Shown: positions 1-5,343 of the stretch, piece by piece
Layout of the letters: the number at the start of each line of letters is the position of its first letter
Numbering within the stretch: position 1 is the stretch's first letter
Assembly (NCBI GenBank): GCA_022561095.1
Contig: JADFRV010000136.1
Span: 1 to 6,010, forward strand
Source of the DNA: Chloroflexota bacterium
GTDB taxonomy: Bacteria > Chloroflexota > Dehalococcoidia > SM23-28-2 > RBG-16-64-32
DNA: 6,010 bases
Direction of reading: 5' to 3'
The notes under the pieces: model-generated
What the model was told of the DNA's origin: nothing
The model's database searches: none
What the model saw: only the letters and a program-made list of their open reading frames with translations
Program-made: the position numbers and the translations under genes

Positions 1-490
1 CCCGCGCTCGACGGCTCCCCGCAAGAGCTCGATTTCGAAAAGATCCCTCTTTTCGTCGATGGTCCCACACTTTTCGAGGACGAATTCTCCATAAAAAGAG
101 GGATGAATATCTTCTCCACCAGTTCAGCCAAGGCGCGGGCGTCAGGCTCCTCAAACACCCGATTGTAATTAGGGTTTCCCGGGCCGCCAAACGTGGACTG
201 GTCTGGCGGACGGAAGCCCAGGTCGTGGAGCATCTCACCCGCTTCGTCGGACACGGCCTGACTTCCCACCTCTCCCGTAAGCCCAGCCGAAGACGAGTCA
301 GCGGCTAACTGCACGAAGCGCTCGTCCTTATCCTTATCCCCGAAGGTTATGAAGCCGTCTCCTGCCTCTAGGAGAGCGCGGAGTCCGGACTCGTACAGAC
401 TCAGTCTGTCGCCCCACGTTGACGCCCGCTTTCCCTCCAGTTTGCCTTGGTCGAGCTTCTGGCCCCGAGCAGTCGATCCAGAAAGCCCAT
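1..490 (-). pseudogene. TY-Chap-like protein gene, 5' part, two frameshifts, runs off left edge
   Basis: No single frame is open here, but three minus-strand frames join into one coherent protein. It starts at the ATG at 490 (MGFLDRLLG), preceded by AAAGGGG seven bases upstream. Adding one G to the G4 run (C at 463-466) gives GGQKLDQGKLEGKRASTWG and continues through DRLSLYESGLRALLEAGDGF, FITFGDKDKDERFVQLA, LHDLGFRPPD, PNYNRVFEEPDARALAELVEKIF. Adding one T to the T5 run (A at 93-97) restores FYGEFVLEKCGTIDEKRDLF up to the edge. The pattern (an FxxF strand, LGFRPPD, PNY, then a helix ending in VEKIF) resembles TY-Chap / YbjN-type chaperone-like domains; this is recognition by pattern, not a search. 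Both lesions are one-base losses in homopolymers, so sequencing error is as likely as true decay. A promoter repeat lies about 45 bases upstream of the start. Confidence 0.6.
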
Positions 491-532
491 GGCATGACCC
501 CTTTCATCACGCTAGACCCCCGCGCCGCCCCC

Positions 533-568
533 GCGATTGCGCGCCTGGGCTAGGCGGGTGTCAACGGG
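533..568 (-). repeat. 36-bp direct repeat, copy A
   Basis: Matches 1041-1076 over 36 bases with two differences (C for T, A for G), same orientation. Shared core GCGCCTGGGCT (or TGTGCC... in the other copy), then GGCGGGTGTCAACGGG. It lies between the cupin gene and the TY-Chap-like gene and encodes nothing convincing. Its position upstream of a minus-strand gene and its hexamers mark it as a recurrent promoter module. Confidence 0.85.
536..564 (-). promoter_or_regulatory. Sigma-70-type promoter in repeat copy A
   Basis: Minus strand: -35 TTGACA (559-564), 17-bp spacer, -10 CGCAAT (536-541). The -35 is perfect and the -10 is weak. It points at the TY-Chap-like gene starting at 490, giving a leader of roughly 40 bases. 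Confidence 0.5.
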
Positions 569-611
569 CGCCAGCCTAAAGCCGTGCGAGGAAGAACGGC
601 CTTCCTTGCCG

Positions 612-911
612 CTAGCGTTTGAATTCCATGAAAATAATCTCCATCGGCCGGTCGCTCAGATTTTCAGGCAAATGTTCTGTTTCTGGGAACGGGACAAAGT
701 CCCCGGCCTTGCCTTGTATCTCCTCAGTGCTCCCATCCGGGAACGTAAACCGCCCATGGACATCCGTTAGAAAAACGCCCAAGCTGCGCGGGTGCCCATG
801 CATCGCAGATTTCTCGCCTGGGCCGTACTTGATTCGAAGCACCCTTACCTGGTCATCCTCAAATTCCACTTTGTAATGCTTCGGATCAGCTGTGACGGCG
901 TCCTGTGGCAT
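612..911 (-). CDS. Small single-domain cupin protein
   Basis: A complete 99-aa protein that is almost entirely one cupin beta-barrel. Motif 1 region is GPGEKSAMHGHPRSLGVFLTD, with His38 and His40 as likely metal ligands; the usual motif-1 Glu is not in its expected place. Motif 2 region is GKAGDFVPFPETEHLPEN, with His80 as the third ligand and Asn84. There is no signal peptide, so it is probably cytoplasmic. The start is supported by GGGAGGT four bases upstream of the ATG and by a strong promoter at 957-984. Such stand-alone cupins are often annotated only as cytoplasmic or cupin-domain proteins; the substrate (if an enzyme) cannot be told. It is undamaged, unlike its neighbours on both sides, and appears monocistronic. 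Cupin fold is confident; function is unknown. Confidence 0.9.
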   Translation of the reverse strand: MPQDAVTADPKHYKVEFEDDQVRVLRIKYGPGEKSAMHGHPRSLGVFLTDVHGRFTFPDGSTEEIQGKAGDFVPFPETEHLPENLSDRPMEIIFMEFKR

Positions 912-956
912 CCTGACCTCCCGTTCTTGAATGAACGCAACCTTTTAGTGGCCTGC

Positions 957-984
957 ATTATAGTCAAACTGAGGGCAGTGTCAA
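957..984 (-). promoter_or_regulatory. Near-consensus promoter of the cupin gene
   Basis: Minus strand: TTGACA (979-984), 16-bp spacer, TATAAT (957-962). Both hexamers are perfect. Predicted transcription start is near 950, giving a leader of about 40 bases that includes the GGGAGGT ribosome binding site. The weaker repeat-borne promoter at 1044-1072 lies just upstream in the same direction. Confidence 0.8.
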
Positions 985-1040
985 GGACGCGGATTGGCGG
1001 GCGAAGCTCCCAATGTCGCCATGCGTTGCCACCCGCCGCA

Positions 1041-1076
1041 GCGATTGTGCGCCTGGGCTGGGCGGGTGTCAACGGG
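1041..1076 (-). repeat. 36-bp direct repeat, copy B
   Basis: Second copy of the repeat at 533-568, starting two bases beyond the stop codon of the cyclase fragment. It shows that the module recurs at gene junctions rather than inside genes. No terminal inverted repeats or transposase accompany it. Confidence 0.85.
1044..1072 (-). promoter_or_regulatory. Sigma-70-type promoter in repeat copy B
   Basis: Minus strand: -35 TTGACA (1067-1072), 17-bp spacer, -10 CACAAT (1044-1049). It points toward the cupin gene, in tandem with the stronger promoter at 957-984. Confidence 0.5.
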
Positions 1077-1078
1077 GC

Positions 1079-1639
1079 CTAGCCCGCTTCCCGCCACCTC
1101 ACCTCGTACAGCCGTACGGGGTCTTCAAAGCCGCGCAGCTCGGTCTCGCCCAGGTCAGCGAACATGAACTGTTTCCCCGCCGCCAGCTCCCTAACGACGA
1201 TGGGGGCGAGAATCTGACCTGCCTCAGCGTGGGCGCAGATCCGTGCCGCCAGGTTCACCGCCGTCCCGAACAGGTCATCGTCCTCCGCTATGGGTTCCCC
1301 AGCGTTCAGCCCAACCCTCACCTTGATGGGCTCCTCCGCCGACTCGTTGTGCTCGGCGAACGCCCTCTGCATGGCGATGGCGCACTCCAGGGCCTTGGTG
1401 GCTGAGGAGAACGAGGCCATGAAGCCGTCGCCCATGGTCTTCACCTCTGAGCCGCCGTGAGCCTTCAGCGCCTCCCGCACCATGCGCTCGTGCTGTCGTA
1501 GCAGGTCCCGTGCCTTGGCGTCACCTAGGCGTTGGGTCAGCGCGGTGGAGCCCTCAACGTCGGTGAAGAGGATGGTGCGGAAGACCTGGCGCGTCGGCGA
1601 CGAGTGGTGACGGCCGTCTCGCGGCTGTATTACCGGCTG
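1079..1639 (-). pseudogene. Class III adenylate/guanylate cyclase domain, 5'-truncated
   Basis: The frame is open from 1639 to the stop at 1079, and cyclase homology begins near 1585 (FRTILFTDVEGSTALTQRLG). All signature residues of a class III cyclase are visible: metal Asp in FTDVEGS, substrate Lys and second metal Asp in VKTMGDGFMASF, DLFGTAVNLAARI with the transition-state Asn and Arg, and the C-terminal GFEDPVRLYEVRW typical of these fusion proteins. Yet there is no ATG, GTG or TTG upstream in frame; the first is the Met codon at 1483, which would leave out the first metal Asp. The catalytic unit is therefore probably not made in working form. It is the C-terminal half of the hydrolase-cyclase gene whose N-terminal half lies at 2063-2536; the middle (the rest of the hydrolase and the linker, by memory of the family some 160-180 residues) is missing. 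Confidence 0.85.
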
Positions 1640-1714
1640 CTACTGGAGGATGAGCGGACGGTCACGCTGCCCGAGGAGTTCATGACCGGCCGGTGGTGGA
1701 AGCAGGGGTATTAG
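1607..1714 (+). pseudogene. C-terminal fragment of an unidentified plus-strand gene
   Basis: A plus-strand frame ending TAG at 1714 reads TAVSRLYYRLLLEDERTV, TLPEEFMTGRWWKQGY. Codons are strongly G/C at third positions and the composition (aromatic, charged, no low-complexity run) is that of a real protein end. The same frame continues left to an ATG at 1532, but that part is antisense to conserved cyclase sequence, so homology must begin around 1600. I do not recognise the protein. Its stop is 5 bp from the stop of the convergent exported-protein gene at 1720, so the two probably moved together as one piece of DNA. Confidence 0.5.
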
Positions 1715-1719
1715 TCAGG

Positions 1720-1995
1720 CTAGTCGCAACAGGGATCGGCAGCTGCCTCCGCCGCCTCCTTCGCAGCTTCGGCGGCGTCCGCCGCTGCATTCGCGTCCAC
1801 CTCTGCCGCCTCCGCCGCGGCGTCCGCCGCCTCCCTCGCCTCTTCGTCGTGCTCCCCCTGATCCGGGTCCCCAGCAGGGTGATTAGCAACAGCTACCGGC
1901 GTGTCCCCCCAGGGCGCGTCTCCCAGCGGAGCCGCGAAAATCATCAGCGACAGCATGAAGATCGCCGCAGCCAGAACTAGCAGCATCTTTTTCAT
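1720..1995 (-). CDS. Small exported Ala/Glu-rich protein
   Basis: A complete 91-aa protein. Residues 1-22 form a clear signal peptide (MKKM, then a hydrophobic stretch LLVLAAAIFMLSLMIFAA), with likely cleavage at AA-P or just after. No lipobox Cys is present, so it is secreted or wall/membrane-associated rather than a lipoprotein. Residues 48-86 are a repetitive acidic Ala/Glu/Asp helix (EEAREAADAAAEAAE and similar) that could form a coiled coil; it is encoded by low-complexity GCC/GCG/GAG triplets. The tail is ADPCCD, with a vicinal Cys pair that may bind metal or form disulfides. The start is firm: GGGAGGG six bases before ATG, and a promoter at 2045-2073. The gene lies inside the broken hydrolase-cyclase gene, on the same strand. 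Function unknown; no family recognised. Confidence 0.75.
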   Translation of the reverse strand: MKKMLLVLAAAIFMLSLMIFAAPLGDAPWGDTPVAVANHPAGDPDQGEHDEEAREAADAAAEAAEVDANAAADAAEAAKEAAEAAADPCCD

Positions 1996-2044
1996 TTCTA
2001 ACCCTCCCTATGCTTTGGACTGAGCCTTATGTAATGTAGATGGG

Positions 2045-2073
2045 AGTTTAACCTTCACTGAATTATTTGTCAA
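2045..2073 (-). promoter_or_regulatory. Promoter of the exported-protein gene
   Basis: Minus strand: -35 TTGACA (2068-2073, perfect), 17-bp spacer, -10 TAAACT (2045-2050, 4 of 6). Predicted start near 2037, leaving about 40 bases of leader with the strong ribosome binding site at its end. The -35 overlaps the last codons (LLDK) of the hydrolase fragment, so it sits at the join between the two sequences. Confidence 0.6.
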
Positions 2074-2536
2074 GCAGTTTGGCGAAAAGTTCATCGCCGA
2101 ATTCGCCTTGTCGCGAGGCGACGTAGTCAGAGGCCCGGGCAAAAGAGCTCCACAGAATGAGGTGGGAGACCCGCTCCGGGTGGTGGACCGCGTAGGCGAT
2201 AGCCACTGGCCCCATGTGGGCGACGCCCATGAGCGTGAATCTTTCGAGCCCCAGGCTATCAACTACCGCCTCCAGGTCTAGCACATAGGCATCGAGCGAA
2301 CGATCCACCACGTCTCGGTCGGAGAGCCCGTGCCCCCTGCTCTCGTATCGCACGACCCTCCTCTCCCGGGCCAGGCGCTCGAACCAGCGGCGAAACTCAG
2401 GGTACTGCCACTCCAGCTGTATGTGGCCTGATCATTGTTCCCCATGGCATGTTCACAAGCGGCATCCCTCCCCGTAGGTGGTGAACGCGATGTCCACCCC
2501 GTCCTTGGTCTTGGCGTACTGGATGCGCGGCTCCAT
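2063..2536 (-). pseudogene. Alpha/beta-hydrolase domain, N-terminal half of a hydrolase-cyclase fusion
   Basis: Three frames join into the usual start of this family. ATG at 2536 gives MEPRIQYAKTKDGVDIAFTTYGEG; one missing G in the GGG run (2465-2467) then restores MPLVNMPWGTMI; one surplus base near 2427-2429 then restores SHIQLEWQ, and the frame runs on through YPEFRRWFERLA, YESRGHGLSDRD, LDLEAVVDSLGLERFTLMG, GPVAIAYAVHHPERVSHLIL, ASDYVASRQGEFGDELF and stops at 2063. The nucleophile elbow reads GVAHMG, with Ala where a catalytic Ser would be, so the domain was probably a sensor rather than an enzyme. The frame ends where intact relatives continue for more than 150 residues before the cyclase, whose remains lie at 1079-1590. 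No Shine-Dalgarno precedes the ATG; the promoter at 2546-2574 would give a nearly leaderless mRNA. Confidence 0.8.
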
Positions 2537-2545
2537 GGCGGGGAT

Positions 2546-2574
2546 ATTGTACGCCTCTGGACTATCCCTGTCTC
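2546..2574 (-). promoter_or_regulatory. Candidate promoter of the broken hydrolase-cyclase gene
   Basis: Minus strand: -35 GAGACA (2569-2574, 4 of 6), 17-bp spacer, -10 TACAAT (2546-2551, 5 of 6). Only nine bases separate the -10 from the ATG at 2536, so the transcript would be nearly leaderless, in line with the lack of a ribosome binding site. Confidence 0.45.
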
Positions 2575-2792
2575 GGTGTCACTGGATGGCTCGCACCATC
2601 AGCTGGCGCTGGCTGCGGTAGCGATACCCTTTTTAGAAACAGGGCCGTATTTTGAGAGAAGCCTTTTCGTAACGTGCCGCGTCTGCCAGCTAATGCCTAA
2701 GACTATCTCAGAGGAACGCCGTCGTGGAACCCGTCGCGGGATAGGCCCCATTGTCACTGCAAAGGGTAACAGCCACCTAAGCCCGCCGACGG

Positions 2793-2869
2793 TAGAGCAG
2801 ATAACTATCCGGTATCCGCTCCTATTCCGTATCTAGAACCTTAACTTAGTGGCCTTAGAGCGGATAACT
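2793..2869. repeat. Three GAGCRGATA boxes
   Basis: GAGCAGATA at 2796-2804 (+), TATCCGCTC at 2813-2821 (the same box, GAGCGGATA, on the minus strand), and GAGCGGATA at 2858-2866 (+). The first two form a 9-bp imperfect inverted repeat with an 8-bp gap. The first and third extend to a 14-base direct match TAGAGCRGATAACT (2793-2806 and 2856-2869). Spacing of this kind suggests sites for a DNA-binding protein (repressor, recombination-directionality factor or initiator). Confidence 0.5.
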
Positions 2870-2901
2870 GTACGAATTTAGGTCCCTGGCGCACTAGAAT
2901 A

Positions 2902-2924
2902 AGGCGCGGCTTTCGAGGCGCGGC
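2902..2924. repeat. Short tandem direct repeat
   Basis: AGGCGCGGC occurs at 2902-2910 and 2916-2924, separated by TTTCG (14-base period). It has no evident coding role and may be chance in GC-rich DNA. Confidence 0.3.
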
Positions 2925-2976
2925 GACACTAGGCGAGGACATCGTTAGGGGGCTTCACTATTCTTCTTTTAAGAGC

Positions 2977-2997
2977 GTTGTCTCTGTTGGAGATAAC
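2977..2997. repeat. Imperfect inverted repeat
   Basis: GTTGTCTC (2977-2984) and GAGATAAC (2990-2997) pair with one mismatch around TGTTG. The arms end in GATAAC, as the nearby GAGCRGATA boxes do. No T-run follows on either strand, so an operator is likelier than a terminator. Confidence 0.3.
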
Positions 2998-3068
2998 ACC
3001 CTTACCCTACCTACCGGGGCAGAACACGGCATCTGCGCCGTCAGCCCATCGTCCCTACATCACGGCCG

Positions 3069-3572
3069 CTAGTCCTTTGGAACCTCTCGCGCCTCGCCCT
3101 CGATAGTCTCTAGATCGTCCCCCTCGGAATAAAAGTTGAATTGTACGTTCATCATCGCCCCGCCACCTTTAGGGCTAACGGTTTCCATCACGCTCTTGAG
3201 GCCGTCCTTAGCGATGCCGTAGGGGACCATCGCCTGAGTATGGGAGACGATGTACTTGCCGTTCTCATCCCTAGCTTCCGCCGCTTCCAGGGCACGGTGA
3301 GCCCAAGCTTCATAGACTTGGCCGGCCAGGGTTTCCCACTCGCGCCGCTTCTCCGGTTGTAGCTTGGCGAAGGCTTCCGCGTTGCGCTGTGCCCAGTTGT
3401 GGACGGTATGCACGTCAGGCTGTCTACCGAATCGGTCACCGACGGCCTTGCAAGCCTGGCGGATGGAGCCGCCCTGCACGATGACCGACAGCGCCAGGGT
3501 TACGGCGTCATCAGGATAGGGCGGCCTCTTAGCGGGATAGGAGCCGCTCTCACTCTTACCGTTGTCGTTCAC
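3069..3572 (-). CDS. Helix-turn-helix protein, small-terminase type
   Basis: A 167-aa protein starting with GTG. Residues about 20-70 form a helix-turn-helix: DDAVTLALSVIVQGGSIRQA, then CKAVGDRFGRQPDVHTVHNW, the pattern of phage small terminase subunits and related recombinase/Trf-like DNA-binding proteins (helix, GGS turn, recognition helix before HNW). Residues 85-130 are a helical, charged stretch ending VPYGIAKDGLKSVMETV, like the GI-x-DKL segment after the helix-turn-helix in phage proteins. The tail is Gly-rich then acidic. A large terminase subunit would normally follow; none does. GTG is chosen because a TGC-TATAAT extended -10 ends six bases upstream and no Shine-Dalgarno is present, which implies a leaderless mRNA. 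It could instead be an element regulator; DNA binding is well supported, packaging is only inferred. Confidence 0.75.
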   Translation of the reverse strand: MNDNGKSESGSYPAKRPPYPDDAVTLALSVIVQGGSIRQACKAVGDRFGRQPDVHTVHNWAQRNAEAFAKLQPEKRREWETLAGQVYEAWAHRALEAAEARDENGKYIVSHTQAMVPYGIAKDGLKSVMETVSPKGGGAMMNVQFNFYSEGDDLETIEGEAREVPKD

Positions 3573-3578
3573 GCGCTC

Positions 3579-3609
3579 ATTATAGCAGGAAGTTACACGG
3601 TTGCGTGTA
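3579..3609 (-). promoter_or_regulatory. Extended -10 promoter with overlapping palindrome
   Basis: Minus strand: TGC-TATAAT (TATAAT at 3579-3584), a perfect extended -10 without a recognisable -35. A perfect 6-bp inverted repeat, TACACG-GTTG-CGTGTA (3594-3609), covers the place where the -35 would be. An operator bound there could block or recruit RNA polymerase for the helix-turn-helix gene. Confidence 0.6.
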
Positions 3610-3662
3610 GGGCCATTTCGTCATGGGCATGGGCTGGGCGTATGCGTGAAGTTCCCTGGGCA

Positions 3663-4892
3663 TCACGGTGCCACCAGCCCGTCCGCGTTCGCTGCGGGCG
3701 TGGCGATGTCCATGCCCAGTTGCTCGGATTGGGGCTCTGTATCGGCTGGAGGATGGGCGCCAGAAGATTCCTGCCAATCGCTCACCACTACGGTATTAGT
3801 GGTGGCGGCAAGTATTTTATATCTATATGGGAGGGCTTTCGTGCTACTGCCCTCCCGCATGCAGCGGTTGTCGTCGGCCAACCTATTGTAGTGTCGCTGC
3901 AGGGTACGCGGGGCCAGTTTCAAGTCCGCGTCGGCCTTGATCTGCTCCGGGGTGCGGGGCTCTACAGAGAGCGCCTCCAGCAGCATCGTGTCCGTCTCTT
4001 GCTCCCTGACGGTAGCGCTATCGCCCAGGTGCACGTACTCACCGTCTTCCAGCGCGATGACGACCTCCTCAGGCGTGGCGTCGTAACGGGAGAAGGACTT
4101 GACGGTTCGCTGATTGGATTGCCCTTTGCGGCGCCGCATGATAAGCGCCACGTCTACATAGGCGAAAATATCGCCCGATCCGCGTATCTCCTCACCGTCG
4201 CCGCTTCCTGGGGACTTCCGGAGGTGGTAGAGGAGGAAGACGCCGGCCTTTGTCTCGCGGGCCAGGGCCATGATTCCTTCCATCGCCATCCCTACCTTGC
4301 TAGCGTCATTCTCGTTGTCGAGCACCCAGAAGCGGGGCAGCGTGTCCACGATGATGAGCCCAATGCGCTTCTCTACGACGAATGAGGCGATGGCGGGGAT
4401 GGCGTCGGCTCTCAGCGGGCCACAGTGGATGTAGACGTCTCCCCCTAGCCCTAGAGCCCGTGCCCGGTTGGCCGCGTCCTGGCGCCGTTCCTCAACCGCC
4501 AGGATCAGCACTGGGCTCTTGGCCGCTGGCTGCCCGAGGAAGGGCCTCCCTTCGGAGACGGCGCCGGCCAGGTGGTAGGCTAGCGTTGACTTCCCCGTCT
4601 TCGGCGGGGCGCAGAAGAGCACCAACCCTCCCTGAGGGACGTAACCGCCCCACACCCACGCTGTATCGTCCGACTCGGAGGTGGCTAGGATGTCGGCGCC
4701 TATAGGGCAAAATGCTTGCCGCCGAGGTGAGACATGGAGGTTGGAGGTGGCGGCAAGCATATCTTTGGGCTTGTGGCCGTTTCTCGCTGGCGCGGTTGAG
4801 TCAACCGGCAGCCTGCAACCACGGCAGTAGTACGAGCCGTCAGGCATCACCTTGATGGGTCCCCTGCAGCTGACGCATAGGAGGGCGTTCAT
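3663..4892 (-). CDS. Zinc-ribbon plus RepA/DnaB-like ATPase (replication)
   Basis: A 409-aa protein with three visible parts. Residues 6-26 are a zinc ribbon (C6-x2-C9, C23-x2-C26). Residues about 75-290 are a RecA-fold ATPase of the RepA / AAA_25 type: Walker A GGLVLFCAPPKTGKST (95-103 core), LILAVEERRQDAANR after it, Walker B LIIVDTLPR (Asp183), and a YHLRKSPGSGDGEEIRGSGD motif (about 222-241) matching the sensor region of plasmid RepA helicases. Residues about 300-360 look like a winged helix (LLEALSVEPRTPEQIKADA, then LAPRTLQRHYNRLADD). Such proteins act as replicative helicases or helicase loaders for plasmids, phages and integrative elements; there is no primase domain. ATGA overlap with the 60-aa gene upstream couples their translation. 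The ATPase assignment is firm; the exact role (helicase or other hexameric motor) is inferred. Confidence 0.85.
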   Translation of the reverse strand: MNALLCVSCRGPIKVMPDGSYYCRGCRLPVDSTAPARNGHKPKDMLAATSNLHVSPRRQAFCPIGADILATSESDDTAWVWGGYVPQGGLVLFCAPPKTGKSTLAYHLAGAVSEGRPFLGQPAAKSPVLILAVEERRQDAANRARALGLGGDVYIHCGPLRADAIPAIASFVVEKRIGLIIVDTLPRFWVLDNENDASKVGMAMEGIMALARETKAGVFLLYHLRKSPGSGDGEEIRGSGDIFAYVDVALIMRRRKGQSNQRTVKSFSRYDATPEEVVIALEDGEYVHLGDSATVREQETDTMLLEALSVEPRTPEQIKADADLKLAPRTLQRHYNRLADDNRCMREGSSTKALPYRYKILAATTNTVVVSDWQESSGAHPPADTEPQSEQLGMDIATPAANADGLVAP

Positions 4893-5071
4893 GGCCTGCG
4901 ATCCTCCTCTGCCGGCGGAAGAGGTGGGGCTACCCGGCTAATGGAGATGCGCCTGCAGCGCTGGCAGATGGTGTGCCGAGGAGACAACGGACAGCACGGT
5001 GAGGCGCTGGGGTAGCCGCAACTTGGGCACGTCTCGCGGGTCGCCTCTGGGAAGCCAGGCAGGGCTCTCAT
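4889..5071 (-). CDS. Small Cys-rich zinc-binding protein
   Basis: A 60-aa protein with C15-x2-C18, C26-C27 and C36-x2-C39 (CPSCGYPSASPCC, ICQRC), a treble-clef or zinc-ribbon arrangement with enough ligands for one zinc, possibly two. The C-terminus is Pro-rich. Start and stop both overlap neighbours as ATGA: the ATG at 5071 lies in the end of the 91-aa gene and its own TGA lies in the start of the ATPase gene, so translation is chained. Small zinc proteins next to element replication ATPases usually contact DNA or the replication complex; that role is inferred. Because the next gene starts with a zinc ribbon too, the two may act together. No named family recognised. Confidence 0.7.
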   Translation of the reverse strand: MRALPGFPEATRETCPSCGYPSASPCCPLSPRHTICQRCRRISISRVAPPLPPAEEDRRP

Positions 5072-5343
5072 TGTGCCACCTGCTTCCCCTGCTGGGTGCG
5101 CCGTCGCCGAGCCTGGGCGCTCTTCAGCGATAACCTAGCGAAGTAGAGCTTCTTTGCGGCCGCTGCTCTCCGCTGGCGCTCGGCAGACGGTAGCAGGCTG
5201 TCGGGGTCTACTTCCCTCTCGAACCTGTTAAGGAAGGAGGCTCTGGCCTTAGCAGTGTATGCACGCGAGTTTCGCTGTGCGGCTAGAGCCAAGCCCCCGA
5301 TGCGTGCGCGCAGCCGCGCTTCGGGAGACATAACAAACGCCAT
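5068..5343 (-). CDS. Small basic helical protein, first gene of the replication operon
   Basis: A 91-aa, very basic, Ala/Arg-rich protein predicted to be all helix: SPEARLRARIGGLALAAQ, then AKARASFLNRFEREVDPDS, LLPSAERQRRAAAAKKLYF, ARLSLKSAQARRRR. I recall similar unnamed small proteins from actinobacterial and phage-like elements, with the same xRIGGLALAA and FEREVDP motifs; no function is known to me. Charge and size suggest DNA or RNA binding. The start at 5343 has AGGAG six bases upstream; a second Met (codon 5) begins the more conserved part but lacks its own ribosome binding site. Both the AGGAG and the ATG lie in the hairpin at 5338-5368. It leads an operon with the 60-aa and ATPase genes. 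Confidence 0.75.
   Translation of the reverse strand: MAFVMSPEARLRARIGGLALAAQRNSRAYTAKARASFLNRFEREVDPDSLLPSAERQRRAAAAKKLYFARLSLKSAQARRRRTQQGKQVAQ

Larger units (their letters stand above)
2575..3068. other. Non-coding stretch between host gene and mobile element
   Basis: I find no convincing gene in this 0.5 kb. Open frames are short, lack ribosome binding sites and lack the strong third-position G/C seen elsewhere, and the sequence looks less GC-rich than both flanks. It holds the boxes and repeats listed separately. No tRNA, transposase remnant or clear rho-independent terminator is visible. Since the host gene's own start region is still present at its left end and an element gene ends at its right end, the junction of the two probably falls here, but I cannot point to an attachment core because the other element end is outside the window. 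Confidence 0.5.

Noticed and set aside
589..606. Hairpin AGGAAG-AACGGC-CTTCCT past the cupin stop, as a terminator
   Set aside because: The stem is only 6 bp and no T-run follows on the minus strand, so it does not meet the form of a rho-independent terminator.
1741..1860. Triplet-rich GCC/TCC repeats as a CRISPR or VNTR array
   Set aside because: There are no regular spacers; the pattern follows from the Ala/Glu-rich codons of the exported protein.
2599..2751. A 50-codon minus-strand ORF (MGPIPRRVPRRRSSEIVLG...)
   Set aside because: No Shine-Dalgarno, no third-position G/C preference and no known motif. Left out, although the frame is open for some 30 codons further upstream.
2435..2836. 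A 133-codon plus-strand open frame in the gap
   Set aside because: Its first third is antisense to the hydrolase start, there is no ribosome binding site, and the rest has no recognisable composition or motif.
2841..2942. A 33-codon minus-strand ORF (MSSPSVAAPRKPRLILVRQG...)
   Set aside because: Short, without a ribosome binding site or promoter at a suitable distance; not distinguishable from chance.
2537..3068. tRNA gene or tRNA-end attachment site
   Set aside because: I looked on both strands for a T-loop GTTCRANNC with CCA-type end and acceptor pairing and found none.
3399..4385. A 328-codon plus-strand open frame
   Set aside because: It is antisense to the ATPase and helix-turn-helix genes, whose motifs are clear; it shows no domain and arises from the GC-rich codons of the true genes.
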